Of a stretch of DNA of 64,000 nucleotides, positions 22,016 to 32,811 are shown in pieces (within the stretch, counting starts at the first letter, position 1; the number at the start of each line of letters is the position of its first letter). The DNA lies in assembly GCA_039583875.1 (NCBI GenBank), contig CM077162.1, positions 171,821,220 to 171,885,219 on the forward strand, written 5' to 3'. The DNA is from Platanthera guangdongensis (lineage: Eukaryota > Streptophyta > Magnoliopsida > Asparagales > Orchidaceae). A program made the translations under genes and the position numbers. Under the pieces are notes generated by a model that worked only from the letters and a program-made list of their open reading frames with translations, was not told where the DNA came from and ran no database searches.

Positions 22016-25000
22016 ATGGCCATAGCCTTTGGAGCAAGGAGGGGGATTATGAGGAGGAGGAGAAGAGAGGTCAGGGTGGAGCTGCCCTATTGCGACTTCC
22101 ATCAGGAAGAGGGGCACTCCACAGCCACTTGCCCGGAGTTCCTCGAGATGAGAGGGAATAGGGAACAGCAGGAACAGCAGCAGCAGCAGGGCAGGCAAGA
22201 AGTGAGGATTGAGGAGCTCCTGCCTCGGGCGGAGGAGGATCATTGCGAAGACCGGGTGGATATTGGAACCCGAGGGGGAATCAGAGTGATCCACGGGGGA
22301 GTAGGGGTCGAGGCTTCCCGCAAGGCAAGCCTCCACACCATGTACCGGCGAAGCGTCACCTCCAGATCCCAAACCCCACCCCCGGAGGAGAGGATCACTT
22401 TCTCCAGGAGCGATATGCCAGACCACGAGGACCAATTCTGCGATGCGCTGGTCATCAAGGAAGTCATCGAGAATTTCACTGTCTCTCGGATCCTCGTGGA
22501 CAACAGGAGCTATGTCAACGTCGTCTTCAAAAAGGCGTTTGACGCGATGAAAGTGGAGGCAAAGAGGGTGCTGGCCTCGGATGGACCCTTGTTCGGGTTT
22601 TCAGGAGAAAGGAAGGAAGTAGAGGGAGGAGTTGGCCTCCATATTACCCTGGGGGGACAGTCAAGGAACTGCAGATTCGTCATTGTGGACGCCCCCAGCA
22701 GCTACAGCGCCATCTTTGGGAGACCGCTTATCAGCGCTTTCTGTTGCGTCCCCTCGTCTTTTCATCAGTGCTTGAAGTTCAACACCGAGGGGATTCAGGT
22801 CAGGGTCAGGGGGGACCCCAAGGTGGCGCGGGAGTGTTATGTCACTGCGGTTAACACCATCTCTTGGATGGAGGGAGTCGAAGAGATGGGGCGCATGATA
22901 GAGGAGGCGGGACAGGGAGCAGGAGAGGAGGAGCTGGAAATGAAGAGCTGCGCTGAGGAGGCGGCAGGAGGAGACCTGGAGGAGGTGGCCGAAGTGAGGG
23001 CCGTGGGAGAAGAGATGAAGGTAGAGGTCCCCGTTCCGGAGGAAGGGGATGCCGAAGGATGGGGGGAGCAGTCCAGGCTGGAGGCTGCAGAGGAAGTGGT
23101 GGAGCTGGAGGTGCTCGCACGGGGAGGCAGGATGGAGAAGCTCCGCGTCAGCGGGGGGCTGACCCCGGAGGACCAAGGCAGGATGCTGGAGTGCATCCAG
23201 AAGAACGTGGACATCTTCGCTTGGAACGCCGCGGAGATGCCAGGGGTTGACGCGGATGTGGCTTGCCACCGCCTCAACTTGAACCCGGGAACACGCCCCG
23301 TTCAGCAGAAGAAGAGGTCCACAGCGGACAAGCTGGCGGAGCCCATCAGGGAGGAGGTGGCGAAACTCCTCAAGGTTGGCTTCGTGTCTGAGATTCAGTA
23401 CCCCGGCTGGGTCTCCAACGTGGTCATGGTTACGAAAGGAGACGGTTGGTGGAGGATGTATATCGATTTTTCCTTACTCAATAAAGCTTGTCCTAAGGAC
23501 TGTTATCATTTGCCTCGGATCGACGCGCTGGTTGACTCAGCTGTCGGTTTTTCTGTAATGAGTTTTTTAGATGCTTTTTCAGGTTATCATCAAATCAGGA
23601 TGCACCCCCCATACGTCAAGGATGTCTCGTTCATCACAGGGGATGGATGCTACTGCTACAAGATGATGCCCTTCGGGCTGAAGAATGCTGGGGCAACCTA
23701 CCAGAAAATGATGGATAGGGTCTTCAAGGAGCAGAGGGGGAGGAATTTGGAGGTGTACGTAGACGACCTCATGATCAAAAGTCGGGATGTGGACTCCCAC
23801 CTCCGAGACCTGGAGGAGACCTTTGCCACCCTGTGCAAATACAAGATGCGATTGAATCCCCTAAAATGTGTCTTTGGGGCCAGCAGGGGAAAGTTCTTGG
23901 GGCACCTCCTCACCCCCGCGGGGGTCGAGCCGAATCCAGATAAGGTCAGGGCTATCTTGGAGCTGGGGTCCCCGCGGAATGCTAAGGAGGTCCAACGGCT
24001 GACGGGGAAGCTAGCAGGGCTGAGTCGCTTCCTTTCTCGAGCATGGGAGAAGTGCTCCCCCTTCTTCAAAACGCTGAGGGGTGGTCAGAGATTTGAATGG
24101 ACCAAGGAGTGCGAGGAGGCGTTCCAAGCCCTCAAGGTGCAGTTGACACAGGCTCCGCTGCTCCAACGGCCGAAGGAGGGGGAGGACTTGTTCTTATATC
24201 TCGGGGTCGGGGCGGAGGCCTTGAGCTCCATCTTAGTTCGTGAAGAAGGGAAGAGGCAGCTCCGTATTTATTACATGAGCCGGGTCCTGCGGAAGGTCGA
24301 GCTCCGGTATCCGATTTTGGAGAAGCTAGCCTTCGCCCTGATCATCTCGGCCCGGAGGCTGCGACCTTACTTCCAGGCACACTCAATCCAAGTGGTGACC
24401 GACCATCCTCTCCGCAACATCTTTGAGGGGGTGGAACATTCAGGCAGGCTGGCCAAGTGGTCGGTGGAGCTGAGCGAGTTTGATGTCTCCTTCGTTCCGC
24501 GGCTCTCGATCAAAGCTCAAGCGATCGCCGACTTCTTGGCCGACTACGTGGTTGAAGTGGCGGAGGAAGAACTCACCCGCCCGACTCCTTGGAAGGTGAG
24601 GGTGGATGGTGCCTCGGGGAGGCATTCCCTAGGAGTGGGGGTGATCTTGGAAAGCCCTCAGGGGACTCGAATCGAGCAGACGGTGGTGGTGCACTTTCCC
24701 ATTACCAACAACCAGGCCGAGTACGAGGCCGTGATTGCAGGGCTTCGTCTGGCCAGGGAGCTGGGGGTGTCGGATGTGGAGGTCCTTACTGACTCCATGG
24801 TAGTAGCTTCCCAGATCAACGGGGAGTTCGAAGCAAGGGAGCCCACCCTGCGATCATACTTGGCCAAGGTGAAGGGGGTCATAGGCACTTTTCAAACCTT
24901 CACCATCCGACACGTGCCCAGGGAAGAGAATGAACAAGCCGATCAGCTAGCGAAGCATGGTCCCCAGGTGGGGGGTACCATCACCGACCTGTTCCGCCCC

Positions 25001-25126
25001 TCCATCGAAGAGGGAGAGCTCATGGAAATTGATCAACAACCTTCGTGGATGGACCCAGTGGTGGCTTTCCTCTCCACGGGAGAGTATCCGGAGGGGGCAG
25101 ATAAGAAGAAGCTAAGGCACAAGTAA
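22016..25126 (+). pseudogene. pol: Tat-1 pol: protease, RT, RNase H and archaeal-type RNase H
   Basis: Open for 1036 codons in the gag frame. The knuckle-like CDFHQEEGH leads to the protease, whose usual DNGSS is here DNRSY (about 22493-22513), a substitution in the active-site loop. An acidic linker follows (about 22880-23110). RT: WRMYIDFSLLNKA, MMPFGLKNAGATYQ, catalytic YVDD at 23757-23768. First RNase H and connection through FALIISARRLRPYF and TDHPL. The second RNase H at about 24598-24960 shows VRVDGAS, NNQAEYEAV, LTDSMVV and REENEQADQLA. A TAA at 25124 (RHK*) separates this from integrase in the same frame. Confidence 0.93.
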
Positions 25127-26306
25127 GCGTATTATCTCCTCCAGGACGGACAGCTGTACAGGAAGACCCTCTCAGGGATGCTGGCTCGCTACGTGGCCGA
25201 GGGCGAGGTGCAAAGGATCTTGGAGGAAGTCCACTCCGGGGAATGTGGGAGTCACTCCGGGAGTCGGACCCTGGAAGGAAGGATAGTTAGGCAAGGGTAT
25301 TTCTGGCCCACCCTGGGCCGAGACGCCACGCAGTTCGCGAGGATGTGCCATAAGTGCCAGTTGTTCGCCCCCCCTCCAGCTACAGCCGGCCCAGCGACTC
25401 AAAAGTATCACGGCCCTCTGGCCCTTCGCAATTTGGGGAATGGATTTGGTTGGGCCATTCCCCCAAGTCAGTGGTCAGAGAAGGTTCCTCCTTGTAATGA
25501 TTGACTACTTCTCCAAGTGGATGGAGGTGAAGGCGCTGGCCAAGGTAACCTCCCAGGTAATCAGGAACTTTGTTTGGGGAGAAATCATCTGCCGCCACGG
25601 ATTATCTCAGGCCATCATCACGGACAACGGACCCCAGTTCGCCAGCGCCGAATTCACCAACTTCTGCGGGCAGCTTGGAATTGACCACAGTCTCGCCTCG
25701 ATCCATCACCCCAGGAGCAACGGGCAGGTGGAGGCCGCAAATAAGATCATCGTCAACCTCCTCAAGAAGAAGATGGAGAATTTGAAGGGGAGCTGGGTGG
25801 AGCAGCTTCCCGCGGTTCTTTGGGCCCTAAGAACCACCCCCAACACGGCTACTGGGGAGACCCCCTTCAAAATTTCCCATGGGTGCGAAGCAGTGCTCCC
25901 CGTGGAATTTGAAGTCCGAACACCTCGAGTTGTCGCGGCCAAAGAAAGCCGAGAGGAGTGGCAAGCGGAGAACGAGGAGGAGTTGAGGCTCTCCCTTGAC
26001 ATGGTGGAAGTGCTGAGGGACCTTTCCGCTATCCGACAGGAAGAGGTGAAAAGAAGGATGGTCAAATACTTTGACAAGCATGTCAGGGTCAAACAGTTCG
26101 TGGAAGGAGATTTGGTGCTGAAGAAGGTAGATGCGGCAGGGAGGTCAGCATCCGTAGGAAAGCTCAACCCCAGCTGGGAGGGACCATTTATTGTAAAGAA
26201 AGCTTTGAAGTCAGGAGGCTACCGACTCCAAAATGTAGAGGGCGAGACCCTGAATCTCATCTGGAGTGGTGACGACTTAAAACGATTTTTCCCCGGAAGC
26301 ATGTAA
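25127..26306 (+). pseudogene. pol: Tat-1 integrase
   Basis: Zinc region: VHSGECGSHSGSRTL ... CHKCQLFAP (25220-25375). A one-base frame change between about 25395 and 25440 splits it from the catalytic core, which continues in another frame: DLVGPFPQVSG, ITDNGPQF, HHPRSNGQVEAANK, giving D, D and E. The C-terminus is GPFIVKKALKSGGYRLQNVEG. No chromodomain follows, as expected for Tat. The stop before 25127 and the shift make it non-functional as it stands. Confidence 0.92.
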
Positions 26307-26370
26307 GCGATACTTTGATCATAATAAATTTCTCCAACCCTCCCGTATTGTCATAATACTTTGATCATAA

Positions 26371-27172
26371 TGGAATGTGTTTTGGACCCCGAGCAGATCC
26401 CGCTGCCGGGCTCTCACCTAGCTGGCAGGGCCGGAAGTCACTCGGTGTCATCCTTGGCCTCGAGCAGATCCCGCTGTCAGGCTCTCACCTAGCTGACAGG
26501 GCCGGAAGTCACTCGATGGAATGTGTTTTTGACCCCGAGCAGATCCCGCTGGCAGGCTCTCACCTAGCTGGCAGGGCCGGAAGTCACTCGGTGTCATCCT
26601 CGGCCTCGAGCAGATCCCGCTGTCAGGCTCTCGCCTAGCTGACAGGGTCGGAAGTCACTCGATGGAATGTGTTTTGGACCCCGAGCAGATCCCACTGCCA
26701 GGCTCTCACCTAGCTGGCAGGGCCGAAAGTCACTCGGTGTCATCGTCGGCCTCGAGCAAATCCCGTTGTCAGGCTCTCGCCTAGCTGACAGGGCCAGAAG
26801 TCACTCGATGGAATGTGTTTTGGACCCCGAGCAGATCCCGCTGCCAGGCTCTCACCTAGCTGGCAGGGCCGGAAGTCACTCGGTGTCATCCTTGGCCTCG
26901 AGCAGATCCCGCTGCCAGGCTCTCACCTTGCTGACAGGGCCGAAAGTCACTCGATGGAATGTGTTTTTGACCCCGAGCAGATCCCGCTGCCAGGCTCTCA
27001 CCTAGCTGGCAGGGCCGGAAGTCACTCGGTGTCATCCTCGGCCTCGAGCAGATCTGTCAGGCTCTCGCCTAGCTGACAGGGTCGGAAGTCACTCGATGGA
27101 ATGTGTTTTGGACCCCGAACAGATCCCGCCGCCAGGCTCTCACCTAGCTGGCAGGGCCGGAAGTCACTCGGC
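26371..27172 (+). repeat. 146-bp tandem array in Tat-1 (each unit two 73-bp halves)
   Basis: TGGAATGTGTTTT recurs at 26371, 26517, 26663, 26809, 26955 and 27097: four spacings of 146 bp and one of 142, then a half unit. Each unit has an A half and a B half related to each other. Both halves contain an inverted repeat around GCTCTCACCTAG: CTGCCAG/CTGGCAG in A, CTGTCAG/CTGACAG in B. The array lies between the integrase stop and the antisense genes. Confidence 0.95.
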
Positions 27173-27704
27173 GGCATTGATAATGGATTGGAGTCGCGAA
27201 GATTAACCGAAAAAGGGGGGTCTAACGTAACCACCCAGCCCCCATAATGACGACCGAAAGGAGGCAAGGACCCAGGCCGCATTATAAAGGGGTCAACCCC
27301 CAAGAAATCTGATGATTTAGGCGAGCGACGAGCCGACTCGCCTGACCTGGTGAGCGAGTAGCCACCACAGCGGGGTCGGGCTGCAGAGGCAGGTCGCCCC
27401 TAGCGGGACGACCGATCGGGCCTCCTATGATTCCTAAGCCAAGTCCGTAGGCATGCGACCTCGTCGGCACAGCGCGAGATGAACGACCGCGAGCACGGAA
27501 AGGGAGAGTTTACATCGCGCAATAATAGCAAGTATGCATATGTGGCGGGCGGGGAAACATTTATAAGAACATTGATAGATGAAAAACTCAAAGTCTAGGC
27601 GTGGCTCGCGCTTACATCTCAAACAACTAAATATACATGGGGTATACACCTAACAAGCAAATGTCAAAGAAGCGAGGGTGATGCGGGATCCTGGGCAGGA
27701 AGTC
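27173..27704. other. Tat-1 spacer between tandem array and antisense gene 1
   Basis: No ORF of substance. In antisense sense it would hold the 3' untranslated region of antisense gene 1. Confidence 0.5.
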
Positions 27705-29606
27705 CTAGATGGGCTGAAAGGACTTATCCCCGGGGTCCGGCACAAGAAGGAACAGCGCCGGCACCACGTCGCCCGCCGAGAGTTCCGCGGCCTCGCTCTT
27801 GAGGAGATCCGCACGTCGTAGCATCTGCATTGTGTACTTCGCGGCGCTGGCGACGTTCTTCTGCATCAGCACCTCCAACTCGTAGTCAGAATGGTGTTCG
27901 AGCGGGCAGCCCCTGCTGTCTGGCGGAGAGACAGCGGCGGCAGCCTCCAGATCGCGCACCCGCGCCTCCAGCGCTGACTTGTCCTGACCAAGGGCGGCGA
28001 TCTCAGCGCCCATCCGACTGGCCGTCGCCGCATCCTGAGAGAAGGAAAGAAAATCGTAAGGTGGATTCGCGAGAAGAAGCGGTGATTGGGAGTAAGCACG
28101 TACCACCCCTCCCAAGTACTGCGTGAGGGTCTCCTCGGCCGCGTCGGCCCGTTTCCTCTGGAGATCCGCGTCCTCCTGAGCAAGTTTCCGGGCCTCCTCC
28201 CTCTCGTCTGCCAATTTCTTAAGCGAGGTGGTGTTCCGCTCCAACTGGGTGCAGCGCCGCCCAACCATATGGGCCAGCTCCAGGCCACGCAGTTGGGCCC
28301 GCGCGCTCTCATGAACCAGTACTCGCGTCGCCTCCTTGTCGTAGATAGCGGCGTCCTCTCGCGAGTAGAGGCCGAACGAGAAATTATAGGCCTCCCCACC
28401 AATGGTGTCCTGCTCCAGCCAACTCGGCAGCAGAGTCGAGACCACTGCGCGATTTGACTCCTTGTCCCATGACAGAAGCGGGACGCCGAGCTCGTCCAGG
28501 CATTTCTCGTCGTAGCCGAAATTGCGATGCCCTCTCGGCACCGGCTTCGCGGCAGTTTGCGACGCGTCCGGCGGCCCGGAAGTGCCTGCCGCCCCGGCGG
28601 GGGTGTCGCTGGACGAAGCGACCAAAGGGGGGGACCCTCGGTCGGTAGATCCGACGGGGCCTTGCCTTTCCTTTGGCCACCAGCGAGTTGCTGCCCAGTA
28701 GTCTTCGCCATCTTGGGCGGGGGAGCGGGCTGTACGCCGCCCGGCCGCTTCTTAGCAAGGACCGACGGGGCGTCGCGCTGAGCGGCGTCCGCGGCCTGAG
28801 CCCGGTCGAGGAGCCCGGAGGCGATCCGAGCACTCTCGTAGGGGGGATGAAGGGGAACGTCTCGCTCGCCTGCCAAGAAGAGAGGGTAAAAACCAAAGAA
28901 GAAAAGAACAAGACAGAGCAGTGGCGAGTGACAAACCTCCCCCAGACGGGACGGCAGCAAGGTTATCGAGGTTGCGGCGCAAGTACGCGACCTCGAAGTT
29001 CTTCCCGGCGAAGAACCCACACAGGTCGGCTTCATGGCCCCCCAGGCTTGGCGGGCGGTAACTCGCCTCACTAAGCTGCACCGGCGAGAAGGGGACGTTG
29101 CCAAAATCCCCCTTAACGAACAAGAACTTCTTGAGCCAGTTGTGACTCTTATAAACGGTCTCCCGCACCTTGAGGTGGGCGCTGGAGAAATAGGCGGTCC
29201 CGTCCCGATTCGCGCGGAAGGAGAATAGTTTGCGGAAAACCGCGAGACTGAACTCGACTCGCTCCTCGCGCAGAAAGCAGGCGAACCCCACCATAACAGC
29301 TACGGAGTGCGGGGTCATCTGGCCTAGGACGACCCTGAAGTACTTCAGCACTTAGCGCACCTCAAGCCACAGGGGAAGCCGAAGACCCACCTCAAAGTGA
29401 GCCAGGGGTATGGCGAGCTCGTCCCTGGACAGATCATTGATCTTCTCCCCTTCCCCGGGCCATCTCGCCGAAAATCCCGGCGGGACGTGGTCGTCGAGGG
29501 CATCTAGGTACTCGCGCTCCGAGATGACGGCGTGGGGAAAGTCATGCTCTGAGAAGGTCCAGGTGCACTTGCTTCGCCCGTCCGCATCGTCGCCGCCGCC
29601 GCCCAT
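27705..29606 (-). pseudogene. Tat-1 antisense gene 1: gypsy-type transposon domain plus coiled coil, three exons
   Basis: Start ATG at 29606 (MGGGGDDADG), 130 bp after a TATA box. Exon 1 (29606-28937) has the conserved N-terminal domain I recall as Pfam Transposase_28, 'putative gypsy type transposon' (LPLWLEVR, LGQMTPHSVAVMVGFACF, ENFxVAYLR-like region). Intron 1, 28936-28870, GT...AG, phase 1. Exon 2 (28869-28104) is basic/proline-rich, then a long coiled coil (SLKKLADEREEARKLAQEDADLQ cut here for length). Intron 2, 28103-28035, GT...AG, phase 0. Exon 3 ends at 27705. Two lesions: a TAA at 29352-29354 and one base lost in the C-run at 28627-28633. Restoring that base makes all exon phases agree, for about 588 codons. 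Function unknown. Confidence 0.82.
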
Positions 29607-29728
29607 TCCGCCGAACTGCCGCCGTTCGAGCGAGACAGGTCCAGAGGGCGAACGCGGGTCGTGCCTCGCGAAGAGCAGGGAATGGGAGAGTGCTTTGAAT
29701 CGGGGGGAGGATAAGAACCGGCAAGGCC

Positions 29729-29736
29729 TATTTATA
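29729..29736 (-). promoter_or_regulatory. Antisense TATA box for Tat-1 antisense gene 1
   Basis: Minus strand CCCTATAAATAGGCC, 130 bp before the ATG at 29606. Matches the plant TATA consensus. Confidence 0.65.
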
Positions 29737-30397
29737 GGGGGAAAGAAAGGGCGGGAAATTTCCCGCCGACAGGAAAGGTGCGTGTAGCAAACATCAGGCC
29801 TGACGGTTCGACTTCCCGACCCGCAACCGCACCGCCAAGACCGTTCAGGAGCGGGCTCCGCACGTCCGCATCCGCGCGAGGAACAGACGGGCGAGCCTCG
29901 GCCCGCACCTGCCGAGGATTCTGTGCGAGTCGGGGCAACTCCTAGCCGGCGGGCTCCTCGGCCCGCTCCCGCAACGATCGGGATGGCGGGTTGAGCGAGT
30001 CCATCCCCTGACCTGCCCTCGCACCAGGGGGGCGAGCAGAGGACGCAGCTACACTCGAGCCCGCCCCGCAGAGAATAAAAGTAGTAACATGGTAATTTCG
30101 ACATGCATCAGAAATCAGAAATCAGGCTCATAGGCGGGCGAAGAGAGTCGCAAATCGTTACAGATACAGAATAAGTATTTGAAATAGTAGCAACCCAGCG
30201 ATATCCCGCGAGCGGGGAGAAGAAAGGGTGGATCAGTACTGGATCCACTTCCATCTGCCCCGCCGTTGCGTTCCGGTTCGCGGCGGCACGCGAGGATAGT
30301 GATAATCGCGCACCGCCACCAGCTCCTGCTGGGCCAGGCCAACTTGTTCCGAGGCACTCCTTAGGCGCTCCTCGGCCCGCGTAATGTGCACACCAGG

Positions 30398-31207
30398 CTA
30401 AGTGACCTCGCCACCTTCTGCTGCGCGCGGGGCCCCCTCCAGGGCCGCGAGCCGGGCCTCGGTGTCGGCCTTGTCTTGGTCGATCCTCTTCACGAGCTCC
30501 TGAAGCAGCAGAGTATGTTTCTGGAACAGCCGTGTCACCTGCCTCTTCATCCCCACCGCATCAGTCGGGTCGCCTAGGTAATCTGAAACACCCTCCACGT
30601 CAGGCGGAGGCGAGTACCCTTCGCTCATCTCAGTTTCGGAGGAAATCATGTTGCAGCCTGCAAATGGGAAGTTCAGAAGGAACGAGCGAGAACAAGACAA
30701 GCGCAGAGTACGAGCTTACCAGGGGTTGGCACGTCGTCCATACCGATGGAAGGACGAGAGGAGCCCGGCCGACCCTGAAAGGGTTCTCCCTCGAAGGCCG
30801 CAAGAGATTTCCCTAGTCCGGGGGGAACCGACGAACGAGGGATATTTGGGGGTGGACGGTCCAGACCTGAGGGACTAGCAACCCTCTCAGACGACAAGGG
30901 AGGGGGGCGATCCTCCACCCCGTCCCCCTCGTCTTCACGAGGCAGCACCTACAGGACAAAGGGTCAGAAACATGGCAACAAGCCGGGAGGGGAGATCACG
31001 TACCTCAGAAGCAACCTCAACACCGGAGGCCGAGCTGGAACCCGGGAAGTTATACGTCGGGGACCGCCTCACAATCTTTCCCTTTACCGGTCTAAAGAGA
31101 GGGTCGGGAGACCCACGCGCTAGCCAGGGGGCGGCCTCGAGGGCCTCCTCCCGCGTCTTCTGGCCCGCGGCCACCAGGCGGGCTCGCACCTCTTCGCTGA
31201 CCGGCAT
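30398..31207 (-). CDS. Tat-1 antisense gene 2: intact three-exon gene, 230 codons
   Basis: Start ATG at 31207 (MPVSEEVRARL). Exon 1 31207-31004 (68 codons); intron 31003-30949 (GTACGT ... TGTAG, 55 bp, phase 0); exon 2 30948-30720; intron 30719-30658 (GTAAGC ... TTGCAG, 62 bp, phase 1); exon 3 30657-30398, ending in TGA or TAG after EGGEVT. Exon lengths 204, 229 and 260 nt sum to 693, divisible by three, with no stop. The introns are short for a plant, so the splice sites need RNA evidence. The product is hydrophilic: basic N-terminal part, proline-rich middle (DRPPPNIPRSSVPPG), C-terminal helix likely to form a coiled coil (LLLQELVKRIDQDKADTEARL). No known domain recognised. It lies just inside the 3' LTR and points inward. 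Confidence 0.7.
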
Positions 31208-31280
31208 CAGGAAGCTGCAGTCCGCTTGAAAAATGAGATGGTCTGGGGAACCCCACCCCCCCCCCCCCCCGGGCTCGGTG

Positions 31281-31291
31281 GTATATTTATA
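31281..31291 (-). promoter_or_regulatory. Antisense TATA box for Tat-1 antisense gene 2, followed by a G-run
   Basis: Minus strand GGCTATAAATATACC, about 84 bp before the ATG. A 15-G run (31270-31256 on the minus strand) lies about 11-25 bp downstream, around the expected start of transcription. Confidence 0.65.
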
Positions 31292-31389
31292 GCCGAATAG
31301 TGGGGCCCCGCCAGAAGATTCTCTGCCAGCTCAGCACCGTACTCGCCGAACACGCGGGTTGGATGGTTCTTTCCGAGCTTTATCAAGCT

Positions 31390-31407
31390 CAAAAAGAGCG
31401 GGGATTG
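31390..31407 (+). other. Polypurine tract of Tat-1
   Basis: CAAAAAGAGCGGGGATTG directly before the TGTACAAC of the 3' LTR. Tat-2 has GAGAGCGGGGATTA in the same place. Confidence 0.85.
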
Positions 31408-32260
31408 TGTACAACCCCGTGTTCGTCGAGCGGGCCCCGCCAGGAATATCGGGCGAACCCAGTCCCGCGACCCGCACCCAAGCAACAAGCGGACATGCGG
31501 CAAGAGGCTGGTCCGCTCCCGCTCAGTTCAGTCGAGCGAGCCAGGCGAGGCGACTCCTAGCTGACAGCCCGCCCGACCAGTGATCTGCGACCCGCCGGCC
31601 CGCTCCCTACCCGCGACCGGACTGCCCCGTCCGGCTCGATGGAGTTTCGGCGAGTCGCGATGCCCGGCTCGCGCTCGCCCCAGAAGGATAGGCGAGCCGC
31701 TAGGGCCAGGCCGCGCCCGCTTCTCGCGGGAGGGATTAGTGGCGAGCCGGCCACCTCACTCAAGGATGGGGCCCAGCAGAAGCCCCGAGGAGGAATTACA
31801 TGAATGCCCTCCCCATGGGTGCGAATAGCTCCTCAGAACGGCGGAGCCACGCTGTTAGCAGACCAGGCCGGACTGCGCATAGCAATTCAGAACAGCAAGG
31901 TTTGGCTGTTGACAGACCCGACTAAGGGCTTCTCGGTAATTTCAGGTCAGCTATTTTGGTTATTGGCAGTTCAGTTTCTAAAAAGCTATAAATAGGACCC
32001 AAGGGATACCTCAGAAGGCACTTCTTGATCCCCCGGCTCCAGCTTTTAAGTGTTTTCGGAGGATACCTTAGCTCGGCTTCTGGCTAAGGAGGGGAAGCGC
32101 TCTGAGATCTTCCGGGTTTGTGGTGGGACCTCCCCGCCGAGCCCTTGGGTCGGTGTCACCTTGTCTTCTTTGTGGTTTTGCTTGCAGGAGTGAAGTAGGC
32201 GCGAGACCACCCCTTCCCCAAGGGCGAACTCCACAGGAGATCGAGGAATCGGTTTCAACA
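31408..32260 (+). repeat. 3' LTR of Tat-1
   Basis: 853 bp, same length as the 5' LTR, with about 18 single-base differences; TATAAATA at 31987-31994. Confidence 0.96.
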
Positions 32261-32265
32261 CCCCA
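32261..32265. repeat. Right TSD of Tat-1 (CCCCA)
   Basis: Pairs with 19925-19929. Confidence 0.93.
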
Positions 32266-32811
32266 CTTTTTGGAGGTAATTAGCCTCTCAGGTACCAACC
32301 GTCGTGGCTCACGGTGGTAGTGGAGTGGGTATCTCCACTCCTAGGTGGGCATGCATACTACCAGGCCGAGACCTTACGTGCGCCTCAACACTAAGAACAT
32401 AATAGTGAAGCTCATGTATACTCTTGCTGGAAATCCACCAGCCTTTATGGTCAGGAGTGTGTTTAGGGGATTGTCTTCCAGACCGCAGTATAAACAAACT
32501 ATTAGTCCCAAAAACCTGCATTCCTCACAAGAGTCAATGTACTTCCGTCAGTGTGCCAATTGGACCAGTACCGAATGACCTACCACAACAAACACAATCC
32601 AGGTATAACAATACCTATCCGAGCCTCTATCTCGCAGGACCATCCCATCCTGAAGTCTTATACAACACCTAGTCTTCAACTCGTGGGACTAACACGTCAT
32701 TAATTTATCATTATCCCGAGCCTCCAGCTCGTAGGTCTAACGAGTCCTGAATCACTACAACCCATACACGGGTGAGATTGCTATGTTGTTTCTTCTACCT
32801 ATTAGACTACT
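32266..32811. other. Unassigned flank right of Tat-1
   Basis: No gene recognised. The words CTCGCAGGAC, CTCGTGGGAC and CTCGTAGGTC with flanking CTAACAC/TCTAACG recur loosely at 32630-32750. Confidence 0.5.

Larger units (their letters stand above)
19930..32260 (+). mobile_element. Tat-1: complete-length Tat-lineage Ty3/gypsy element, 12,331 bp
   Basis: Two 853-bp LTRs differ by about 18 substitutions and no indels (counted by eye, roughly 2%), indicating a recent insertion. Order: LTR, gag, protease, RT, RNase H, second (archaeal-type) RNase H, integrase, tandem array, two antisense genes, polypurine tract, LTR. The second RNase H and a long region after integrase with antisense ORFs are hallmarks of the Tat lineage. 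Gag-pol carries three in-frame stops, one frameshift and a poly-C slip, so the copy is not autonomous. Confidence 0.95.

Noticed and set aside
22661..23277. Minus-strand Pro/Ser-rich ORFs opposite Tat-1 pol
   Set aside because: Shadows of the acidic linker in pol; no introns, no promoter, no domain, unlike the antisense genes further right.
26375..27076. Plus-strand ORFs with repeats of LAGRAGSHS
   Set aside because: Translation of the 146-bp array. The three frames open in turn only because the unit lacks stops.
27830..29228. Plus-strand ORFs opposite antisense gene 1
   Set aside because: Arg/Pro-rich shadows of the GC-rich minus-strand gene.
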